Positions 7,918 to 12,855 of a DNA stretch of 12,855 nucleotides are shown here, piece by piece. The stretch's first letter is position 1; every line of letters begins with the position of its first letter. This DNA comes from JBOFSR01 sp051651645 (GTDB taxonomy: Bacteria; Spirochaetota; Spirochaetia; Treponematales; Treponemataceae). Position numbers and translations under genes: made by a program. The DNA is taken from assembly GCA_051651645.1 (NCBI GenBank), contig JBOFSR010000088.1, positions 1 through 12,855 of the forward strand, in the 5' to 3' direction. Under the pieces are notes generated by a model. That model did no database searches, was not told where the DNA came from, and was given only the letters and a program-made list of their open reading frames with translations.

Positions 7918-7926
7918 ATTTTATCA
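7918..7926 (-). promoter_or_regulatory. Possible recO promoter (extended -10)
   Basis: On the minus strand TGATAAAAT has the extended -10 form. It predicts transcription from about 7911, leaving roughly 8 bases before the ATG and excluding the AGGA at 7914-7917. An alternative is TTGCTT (7937-7942), 18 bp, TAGGAT (7913-7918), which is weaker. I cannot choose between them. Confidence 0.3.
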
Positions 7927-7979
7927 ATAAAAAATCAAGCAACCGTAAAAAAAAGCGAAGTAAAATTAAAAATCAAATT

Positions 7980-8009
7980 TTGACTTGTAACTTCTTAAAA
8001 AAATATATA
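7980..8009 (+). promoter_or_regulatory. Promoter of the J-protein gene
   Basis: TTGACT (7980-7985), 18 bp, TATATA (8004-8009), within an AT-rich stretch that offers overlapping alternative -10 boxes (TATATT at 8006-8011, TATTAT at 8008-8013). The leader would be about 45-50 bases and contains AGGAG (8053-8057) five bases before the ATG. No inverted repeat of the CIRCE type was seen, so heat-shock repression by HrcA is not supported. Confidence 0.55.
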
Positions 8010-8062
8010 TTATAGAAGTATATTTTAAATTCAAGCTATTTTGAATTTTTGTAGGAGCTTTT

Positions 8063-8620
8063 ATGGGCAGTTTGTATGATGATTTAGGCATATCAAAAAC
8101 AGCAAGTTCTCAAGAAATTAAAAAAGCGTACAGAGACGCAGCGTTCAAATATCATCCCGATCAAAATCAAGGCAATGCTGTTGCAGAAGAAAAATTTAAA
8201 AAAATTAGTGCCGCCTACTCCGTTTTAGGCGATGACTTAAAACGCAAGCAATACGATATGTTTGGTGATACAACAAATTCACCCTTTGGCAACTCACAAG
8301 GACAATCATATAACGGAAATTCAAATACAGGATATGATCCATTTGAAGAAATTTTTCGGCGAAATGCAAGACAGGGCAAAAAATATTCGTATACCTACTA
8401 TGGCCCTTTTTCACACGATACACAAACTGAAAAGCCGTACTCAAAAAAAGACTTTTTCTTTTTATTAGTAAAAAGCCTTTTTTCAGTTGGAATCGCAATC
8501 TTTTTTTCACGATTTTTGTTTTCACTTTTGGGTTTGATGATCATCGTCCCTGTTTTTGTAAATGGTGTTTCAGGCTCAATTCGAGCCTTGCAAGGATTGT
8601 TTAACGTTCGCGGAAAATAA
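8063..8620 (+). CDS. Membrane-anchored J-domain protein (short DnaJ-like)
   Basis: A 185-residue protein. Residues 1-66 form a J domain with HPD at 31-33, the motif that stimulates Hsp70/DnaK ATP hydrolysis. A Gly/Asn/Ser/Phe-rich linker (about 70-115) resembles the G/F region of DnaJ. There is no zinc-finger region and no C-terminal substrate-binding domain. Instead the last third is strongly hydrophobic (about 131-172, probably two membrane helices) and ends in a short basic tail, so the J domain is likely tethered to the cytoplasmic face of the membrane. It is therefore a type III J-protein, not canonical DnaJ. The start is well defined by AGGAG at 8053-8057. Its last 20 bases overlap the 3' end of infA on the other strand. 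The client process is unknown. Confidence 0.88.
   Translation: MGSLYDDLGISKTASSQEIKKAYRDAAFKYHPDQNQGNAVAEEKFKKISAAYSVLGDDLKRKQYDMFGDTTNSPFGNSQGQSYNGNSNTGYDPFEEIFRRNARQGKKYSYTYYGPFSHDTQTEKPYSKKDFFFLLVKSLFSVGIAIFFSRFLFSLLGLMIIVPVFVNGVSGSIRALQGLFNVRGK
8572..8588 (-). terminator. GC-rich hairpin just downstream of infA, inside the J-protein gene
   Basis: A perfect 6-bp stem AGGCTC/GAGCCT with a 5-base loop begins 13 bases past the infA stop. It is read as AGGCTCGAATTGAGCCT on the minus strand. No T tract follows on either strand, so it is not a standard intrinsic terminator. It could protect the infA mRNA 3' end or cause pausing. It may also be a chance result of the J-protein codons. Confidence 0.3.
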
Positions 8621-8819
8621 TTCGTCCTTTAGACAAATCATACGGTGACAATGCAATCTTCACCTTGTCACCTGGAACAATCCGAATGTAATGTTTTCTC
8701 ATTTTGCCTGAAAGATGGGCAAGTATTACATGCTTATTTTGTAACTCTACTCGAAACATAGTGTTTGGTAATGCTTCTTTTACAATTCCTTCAACTTCAA
8801 TAGCTTCTTCTTTAGCCAC
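8601..8819 (-). CDS. infA: Translation initiation factor IF-1
   Basis: A 72-residue protein, exactly the usual IF-1 length. It is a single S1-type OB fold that binds the ribosomal A site on the 30S subunit and helps IF-2 and IF-3 during initiation. Nearly every family landmark is present: AKEEAIEVEGIV at the N-terminus, then ALPNTMFRVEL, the HLSGKMRKHYIRI block, PGDKVKIALSPYDLSKGRI and a basic end. The start codon is GTG at 8819, chosen because AGGAG lies seven bases upstream and because family members begin with (M)AKE. The open frame continues upstream into a hydrophobic stretch that is not part of the protein. Its 3' end overlaps the J-protein gene by 20 bases, tail to tail. It shares a divergent promoter region with dksA. 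Confidence 0.97.
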   Translation of the reverse strand: MAKEEAIEVEGIVKEALPNTMFRVELQNKHVILAHLSGKMRKHYIRIVPGDKVKIALSPYDLSKGRIIFRER

Positions 8820-8883
8820 GATAACTCCTATCTGATAAATAAAAATCACACTTTTTATGTAGAAAAATGCAAAAATATATAAT

Positions 8884-8912
8884 ATTATACAAAAAAAACA
8901 AGAAAATGTCAT
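8884..8912 (-). promoter_or_regulatory. infA promoter
   Basis: On the minus strand ATGACA (8907-8912), 17 bp, TATAAT (8884-8889): 11 of 12 consensus bases, probably the strongest promoter in the window. Transcription would start near 8877, with a leader of about 58 bases. The dksA -35 box begins 18 bp away facing the other direction. Confidence 0.7.
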
Positions 8913-8929
8913 AAATATTAAAAAAAAGT

Positions 8930-8958
8930 TTGCTTTTTTTATCCAATGCATTTATACT
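8930..8958 (+). promoter_or_regulatory. dksA promoter
   Basis: TTGCTT (8930-8935), 17 bp, TATACT (8953-8958). The predicted start is near 8965, leaving a leader of about 66 bases with AAGGAG before the ATG at 9031. The same -35 hexamer is used upstream of clpC. A TTGACA at 8994-8999 has no -10 partner at proper spacing. Confidence 0.55.
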
Positions 8959-9030
8959 TTATGCTATCATAATTTTATTTTTTATTGTACATATTGACAT
9001 GAAGTCTTGCAAAATAAAGGAGTACTAAAA

Positions 9031-9387
9031 ATGGATGCAGATTTTAATCAAAAAATGAAAGATTGCTTATTAACTTTGAAAAAAGATCTAATAGAGTCTT
9101 TGCTTGCAAATAATGATGATTTTCGACACATTGTTGAAGATGCTGAATCAAAAGACAGCGTTGATGTTGCCTCAGATGATATTGACAGAAAAATGCTTGA
9201 GGTAATTGGCTCAAAAGATATAAATCGCTTAAAACTTATTGACTCAGCTCTAACGCGAATAGAGCAAAAAAAATACGGGTGTTGTATGAAATGCGGCTCA
9301 AAAATCCCACAAGAGCGCCTTGAAGCAATCCCCTACGCTTTACTATGCATTGGCTGCAAAAGTGCCGACGAAAAACGCAATCGCTAA
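9031..9387 (+). CDS. dksA: DksA/TraR family transcription regulator
   Basis: A 118-residue protein, shorter than E. coli DksA. DksA-type proteins enter the RNA polymerase secondary channel and, with ppGpp where present, alter initiation at rRNA and stress promoters. Two hallmarks are seen. The first is the acidic coiled-coil tip motif DxxDxA (Asp42, Asp45, Ala47), needed in DksA for action on polymerase. The second is a C4 zinc finger, C85-x2-C88 and C106-x2-C109. The zinc finger plus tip motif support a true DksA-like activity rather than a mere structural relative. The ATG at 9031 was chosen because AAGGAG lies eight bases before it; the open frame extends to 9007 but without a ribosome site. 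It is divergent from infA, with back-to-back promoters. Confidence 0.9.
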   Translation: MDADFNQKMKDCLLTLKKDLIESLLANNDDFRHIVEDAESKDSVDVASDDIDRKMLEVIGSKDINRLKLIDSALTRIEQKKYGCCMKCGSKIPQERLEAIPYALLCIGCKSADEKRNR

Positions 9388-9423
9388 TTTGTAAAGCAAA
9401 AATACCTTAAACAAATAATACTT

Positions 9424-9439
9424 TTTTATCTTGATAAAA
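9424..9439. repeat. Inverted repeat over the -35 box of the next operon
   Basis: TTTTATC and GATAAAA are perfect 7-bp arms separated by TT. The right arm overlaps the -35 hexamer TTGATA of the following promoter. It could be an operator or a weak AT-only end signal for dksA. No other structure was seen between dksA and the next gene. Confidence 0.35.
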
Positions 9440-9459
9440 TCACGTAATTATGTCATATT
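9431..9459 (+). promoter_or_regulatory. Promoter of the small membrane protein/MinD-like ATPase operon
   Basis: TTGATA (9431-9436), 17 bp, CATATT (9454-9459); the -35 matches five of six bases and the -10 four of six. Transcription would begin near 9466 with a leader of about 43 bases ending in AAGGAG. Confidence 0.45.
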
Positions 9460-9508
9460 AAATAAAATTTATTAAAGCAAGCAAAACTTGTGATTTGAAG
9501 GAGACATT

Positions 9509-9736
9509 ATGATTTCAATGATTGTTGGACTTATAGTAATTGGGTTTACTGTTTTTGCAACACTACCTAGTGGATTAGGCTGGGGCGAGGAAATTATTTT
9601 ATTCCTAAAAGGCTGTGCTCCTGTTTTTACAGCTTTCATTGGTATAATCGCAATTTTTATTGGAATTGCTGATATCAAAGACAGAAATGAAGCAAAAAAA
9701 GAAGAGAAAGCTGCTCAATCTCAAGAAGATAAATAG
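9509..9736 (+). CDS. Small two-helix membrane protein of unknown function
   Basis: A 75-residue protein that I do not recognise. Hydrophobic segments at about 1-19 and 33-54 flank a short loop rich in Gly (LPSGLGWGEE). The last 20 residues are highly charged (Lys, Glu, Asp, Gln) and likely cytoplasmic, giving an alpha-helical hairpin with a soluble tail. It is clearly a gene: AAGGAG lies five bases before the ATG and an upstream promoter is visible. The MinD-like ATPase gene begins 18 bases after its stop in the same frame, without a good ribosome site of its own, so the two are probably co-transcribed and perhaps co-translated. A role as membrane partner for the ATPase is a hypothesis from position only. 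Confidence 0.8.
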   Translation: MISMIVGLIVIGFTVFATLPSGLGWGEEIILFLKGCAPVFTAFIGIIAIFIGIADIKDRNEAKKEEKAAQSQEDK

Positions 9737-9754
9737 GTTCTCGTAAGTTTTTTT

Positions 9755-10900
9755 ATGCAAATTATCCCCATTGCAAGCGGAAAAGGTGGCGTTGGAAAAA
9801 GCCTTTTAGCCGCAAATTTAGCAATCGCACTTGCAAAACTCGGAAAAAAAGTTACTCTTGTTGATTTAGATATTGGCGGATCAAATTTGCATATCGTGCT
9901 GGGGCAAAAGGTTGCACGCAAAGGGCTCGGAACATATCTAATAGGGAATTCAACCTTTGACCAAATTATTTTAGAAACGGATTATAAAAATCTTTCGTTC
10001 ATTCCAGGGGATTCTGAAATTCCAGGGTTGACCGTTCTAAAAAGCACCATGAAAAATACACTTATTAGAAAGCTGCAAGGCCTCCGATGTGATTTTCTTA
10101 TTTTAGATTTGGGAGCTGGCAGCCATGTCAATATTTTAGATTTTTTCTTGCTTTCACCACACGGAATTATTATTTGTGACTCGAGTGTTACGTCAACTTT
10201 GAATGCGTACCTTTTTTTGAAGAATGTTATTTTTCGATTAATGGCTAATTCCTTTCAAAGAGACAGTCATGCAAGCAATTATCTGGAAAAGTTAAAAACT
10301 GATGCAAATGCCATGCAAACCATATATATTCCTAAATTTATTGAGCAAATAGAAGAAATTGATCCTGTGAATGCAGAAATTTTCAAAAAGCGTCTTTTGC
10401 AATTTCGTCCACGTATTGTGATGAATATGATAGAAGATCCAAAGGATGCAGAAAAAGCTCAAAAAATTCGCCATTCTTGCAAGGAATATTTGTCGTTGCA
10501 CCTCGAGCATTTAGGGGTCTTGTATCGTGACAACATGCAATCGGTAGCACTTGCATCTCGCCTTCCTATTATTATTTACAAGCCAAATTCGATTTTATCC
10601 CAAGCAATTTTTCGCATTGCAGAAAAAATTATAGAATCGCATTCTACAAAAAATCATTCATCGCAAGCCTTGTATGACCTAGAAATGCTTTCAGAAGAAT
10701 CCTTTCACGGTGCCGAAGTACAGGCTGAGGTTGACTTTGAGTATCGAATGCACTACATTGAAGAACTTTTAGGCTCTGGAGCCTTAACTACTGGTGATTT
10801 GATTGAAATGATAAAAACAACGCAATATGAAATTACGCAATTAAAAAAAGAAAATATCTTATTAAAATCAAAAATCATAAAACAATCAAGCATAAAATAA
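9755..10900 (+). CDS. MinD/ParA-like P-loop ATPase with coiled-coil tail
   Basis: A 381-residue protein of the MinD/ParA/FlhG superfamily (SIMIBI class). The deviant Walker A KGGVGKS is at residues 10-16, with the signature Lys10. A DLDIGGSN segment is at about 37-44. The Walker B-like strand ends in LILDLGAG (about 115-122). These ATPases dimerise on ATP and position other complexes on membranes or nucleoids. The DLGAG form and the long insert before the RIVMNMIED strand fit a subgroup close to FlhG-like proteins, but no flagellar gene is nearby to support an FlhG role. Residues about 305-381 form an extra region ending in a likely coiled coil (about 345-377, Leu/Ile/Lys/Glu-rich), probably a partner-binding site. 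There is no clear ribosome site; the gene follows the small membrane protein by 18 bases. Confidence 0.88.
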   Translation: MQIIPIASGKGGVGKSLLAANLAIALAKLGKKVTLVDLDIGGSNLHIVLGQKVARKGLGTYLIGNSTFDQIILETDYKNLSFIPGDSEIPGLTVLKSTMKNTLIRKLQGLRCDFLILDLGAGSHVNILDFFLLSPHGIIICDSSVTSTLNAYLFLKNVIFRLMANSFQRDSHASNYLEKLKTDANAMQTIYIPKFIEQIEEIDPVNAEIFKKRLLQFRPRIVMNMIEDPKDAEKAQKIRHSCKEYLSLHLEHLGVLYRDNMQSVALASRLPIIIYKPNSILSQAIFRIAEKIIESHSTKNHSSQALYDLEMLSEESFHGAEVQAEVDFEYRMHYIEELLGSGALTTGDLIEMIKTTQYEITQLKKENILLKSKIIKQSSIK

Positions 10901-10964
10901 AGTCCGTATAATTTTTTGTTATGCAATTAAGCTGTTTATTTGCAAGCTCCCCTGTTGAAGGTTT

Positions 10965-10973
10965 TGCTATAAT
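10965..10973 (+). promoter_or_regulatory. Extended -10 promoter of the XPB-like helicase gene
   Basis: TGCTATAAT fits the extended -10 form, with TATAAT at 10968-10973. No good -35 is seen. Transcription would start near 10980, about 12 bases before the ATG, and that leader has no ribosome site. Another TATAAT at 10907-10912 is possible but has no recognisable -35. Confidence 0.5.
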
Positions 10974-10991
10974 CAAGTACAATATTCGTTC

Positions 10992-12716
10992 ATGCCCGAA
11001 TTAAATGCCCCATTAATAATCCAAAGTGATCGCACAATTTTGCTAGACGTTCATGCCCCACAAGCAGATGACTGCAGAAATAAACTCATTCCGTTTGCCG
11101 AGTTAGAACGATCGCCTGAACATTTACACACATATCGCCTCACGCCTCTTTCACTTTGGAATGCATCCAGTGCAGGGTTTTTACCACAAGATGTCGTTGC
11201 CGTGCTTGAATCCTATGCTCGCTATCCCATCCCACAGTCAGTTATCGCATGGATTGAGGAAACCGCAAGCCGTTTTGGCAAATTACGATTGGTGCTTCCC
11301 CAAAGCGAAGATCTTTTCTCTGATGAAACTGAAGGCGAATACTTATTTTTAGAAACAGCCTTTGCAGGCATTTACAAAGAAATAGAAGCAACAAAATCTA
11401 TGCAAAAATATATCAATCCTCATCCAGCAAAGGGAGTTTGGCGATTTTCACTCAAATTAGTAGACAGAGGGAACGTTAAACAGCACTTGCTCTCACTCGG
11501 CTGGCCTGTAAAAGATGAGGTTCCCCTACGTGATGGAGAGCCTTTTGACATTGCCTTACGAGAAAAATGCCTCTCTGGAAAGCCATTTGCTATTCGTGAT
11601 TACCAAAAAAATGCATCGCAAGCACTTTTGGGCGATGGCAAAGCAGGCAGTGGCTACGGAACAATTGTGTTGCCCTGTGGAGCGGGAAAAACTGTTGTTG
11701 GAATGTATGTGATGAGTCAGCTTAAAACAAACACGCTCATTGTTACAACAAATATTTCAGCTGTTCACCAATGGATTCAAGAATTAGTTGACAAAACAAC
11801 CATTAATAAAGATGATATTGGCGAGTACACAGGCGAGTACAAGCAAATAAAACCTGTAACAGTTGCTACATATCAAGTACTTACATGGAGAGCTGACAAA
11901 GAAGGCACCTATCCGCATTTCAAAATTTTCTCTGAGCGAGCCTGGGGATTAATCATCTACGATGAGGTGCATTTACTGCCAGCTCCCGTTTTTCGTGTAA
12001 CAGCAGAGCTACAAGCTATTCGCCGACTGGGTCTTACGGCAACGCTTGTTCGTGAAGATAGGCTTGAAGGCCATGTATTTAGTCTTGTTGGGCCAAAGCG
12101 ATACGATGTTCCCTGGAAAGAACTTGAAGCAAAAGGCTGGATTGCTCATGCACAATGTATTGAGTTGCGTATTGATTTGCCAGAAAATCAAGAAATTGAA
12201 TATGCAATTGCAGGGCTTCGAACAAAACATCGCATTGCAAGCGATAATCAAACAAAAATCGCAATTACAAAAAAACTCATTCAATTGTCACCCGAAGATC
12301 AGTGCATTGTCATAGGTCAATACATTGATCAACTAGAAAAAATTGCTGCCGAGCTCAAAACTCCCCTTATAACAGGAAAAACGCCTAATCTTGAGCGCGA
12401 CCGTATTTACCAGCAGTTTAGAAATAAAGAAATTTCGGTGCTCGTTGTCTCAAAGGTAGCAAATTTTGCGATTGACTTGCCTGATGCGTCGATGGCAATT
12501 CAAATTTCTGGAACATTTGGCAGTCGCCAAGAAGAAGCTCAGCGACTAGGGCGAATTTTGCGACCAAAAGAGCGAACCTCACGATTTTTTACACTGATTA
12601 CTCGAGGCACTGTTGAAGAGGAATTTGGAGCAAATAGGCAAAAATTCTTAGCCGAACAAGGCTATGATTATAAAATCATTCATTATGAAGATGAAGGCAC
12701 ATTAGAAAATTTATAA
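10992..12716 (+). CDS. XPB/Rad25-type DNA repair helicase (superfamily 2)
   Basis: A 574-residue protein matching bacterial and archaeal XPB helicases in length and motifs. XPB is a 3'-5' DNA translocase that opens DNA in nucleotide excision repair in eukaryotes; its bacterial role is less defined. An N-terminal XPB-type domain (about 1-200) precedes the two RecA-like domains. The first has Walker A PCGAGKT with Lys233, the DEVH box at 324-327 and TATLVRED with the XPB-specific RED motif at 354-356. The second has IVIGQYIDQLEKIA, the VVSKVANFAIDLPDA strand and QRLGRILR with Gln517 to Arg521. All catalytic residues are present. The Bax1 nuclease that accompanies archaeal XPB is not seen here. 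ATG 10992 is the only credible start: an in-frame TGA lies at 10956-10958 and no GTG or TTG falls between. It lies 91 bases after the ATPase gene and may also receive readthrough. Confidence 0.93.
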   Translation: MPELNAPLIIQSDRTILLDVHAPQADDCRNKLIPFAELERSPEHLHTYRLTPLSLWNASSAGFLPQDVVAVLESYARYPIPQSVIAWIEETASRFGKLRLVLPQSEDLFSDETEGEYLFLETAFAGIYKEIEATKSMQKYINPHPAKGVWRFSLKLVDRGNVKQHLLSLGWPVKDEVPLRDGEPFDIALREKCLSGKPFAIRDYQKNASQALLGDGKAGSGYGTIVLPCGAGKTVVGMYVMSQLKTNTLIVTTNISAVHQWIQELVDKTTINKDDIGEYTGEYKQIKPVTVATYQVLTWRADKEGTYPHFKIFSERAWGLIIYDEVHLLPAPVFRVTAELQAIRRLGLTATLVREDRLEGHVFSLVGPKRYDVPWKELEAKGWIAHAQCIELRIDLPENQEIEYAIAGLRTKHRIASDNQTKIAITKKLIQLSPEDQCIVIGQYIDQLEKIAAELKTPLITGKTPNLERDRIYQQFRNKEISVLVVSKVANFAIDLPDASMAIQISGTFGSRQEEAQRLGRILRPKERTSRFFTLITRGTVEEEFGANRQKFLAEQGYDYKIIHYEDEGTLENL

Positions 12717-12775
12717 AATCGAGCATGAGTTTTTACGTATAAAACTTTGTTTTTGAAAAATAAAGGAGATATTAA

Positions 12776-12855
12776 ATGGATCATGATAAAAAAAAGATTG
12801 AAAACATTGTCAAATGGCGAGAACAACTGTCTCTATTACCTGATCATCATTTTTT
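12776..12855 (+). CDS. Start of an unidentified gene cut by the window edge
   Basis: Twenty-six codons follow an ATG at 12776, preceded by a strong AAGGAG seven bases upstream. The visible start, MDHDKKKIENIVKWREQLSL, is basic and helical, with no signal peptide. It is too short to identify. It lies 59 bases after the helicase stop on the same strand, with no terminator seen between, so it may be in the same transcript. Confidence 0.7.
   Translation, partial: MDHDKKKIENIVKWREQLSLLPDHHF

Noticed and set aside
8820..8951. N-terminal extension of infA giving a 116-residue protein with a hydrophobic leader
   Set aside because: IF-1 is 72 residues, the GTG at 8819 has an AGGAG site at correct spacing, and the infA promoter lies inside the extension.
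9007..9030. Earlier ATG for the DksA-family gene
   Set aside because: No ribosome site there; the AAGGAG inside this stretch serves the ATG at 9031.
1..12855. Defence system, CRISPR array, prophage or insertion sequence
   Set aside because: No direct-repeat arrays, transposase, integrase, nuclease or toxin-antitoxin signatures were seen in the coding regions or gaps.

Overview
The window looks like chromosomal DNA of a low-GC spirochaete, most likely of the Treponema lineage. This is an inference. It rests on the AT-rich composition, a bacterial XPB/Rad25-type helicase, a Gx-type membrane protein, and the combination of infA, a DksA-family protein, a short membrane-anchored J-protein and recO, which from memory resembles treponemal gene order (not verified). 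No rRNA, tRNA, insertion sequence, prophage or CRISPR array was seen.

Layout. Bases 1-1254 (minus strand): lemA followed by a TPM-domain membrane protein that runs off the left edge. Bases 1481-2796 (plus): a small unknown protein whose stop overlaps the start of a Gx-family membrane protein with an extra C-terminal membrane domain. Bases 2832-5381 (minus): a ClpC-type AAA+ unfoldase. Bases 5591-7069 (plus): glycogen synthase glgA. Bases 7133-7903 (minus): recO. Bases 8063-8620 (plus): a membrane-anchored J-domain protein, overlapping tail-to-tail with infA (8601-8819, minus). From 9031 onward everything is on the plus strand: a DksA-family regulator, a 75-residue two-helix membrane protein, a MinD/ParA-like ATPase with a coiled-coil tail, the XPB-like helicase, and the first 26 codons of another gene at the right edge.

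The genes are mostly housekeeping: proteostasis (ClpC, J-protein), translation (IF-1), transcription control (DksA), DNA repair (RecO, XPB), glycogen synthesis (GlgA) and envelope functions (LemA/TPM, Gx protein). Most transcription units have a recognisable promoter, several close to TTGACT or TTGCTT, 17-18 bp, TATAAT-like. Strong AGGAG-type ribosome sites precede lemA, glgA, the J-protein, infA, dksA, the 75-residue protein and the last gene.

No plainly new system is visible. The points most worth following are: starts lacking a ribosome site and placed just after the -10 box (clpC is the clearest, and would be leaderless); the fusion of a Gx domain to a possible EcfT-like domain, coupled to an unknown small protein; and the pairing of a small membrane protein with a MinD-like ATPase.
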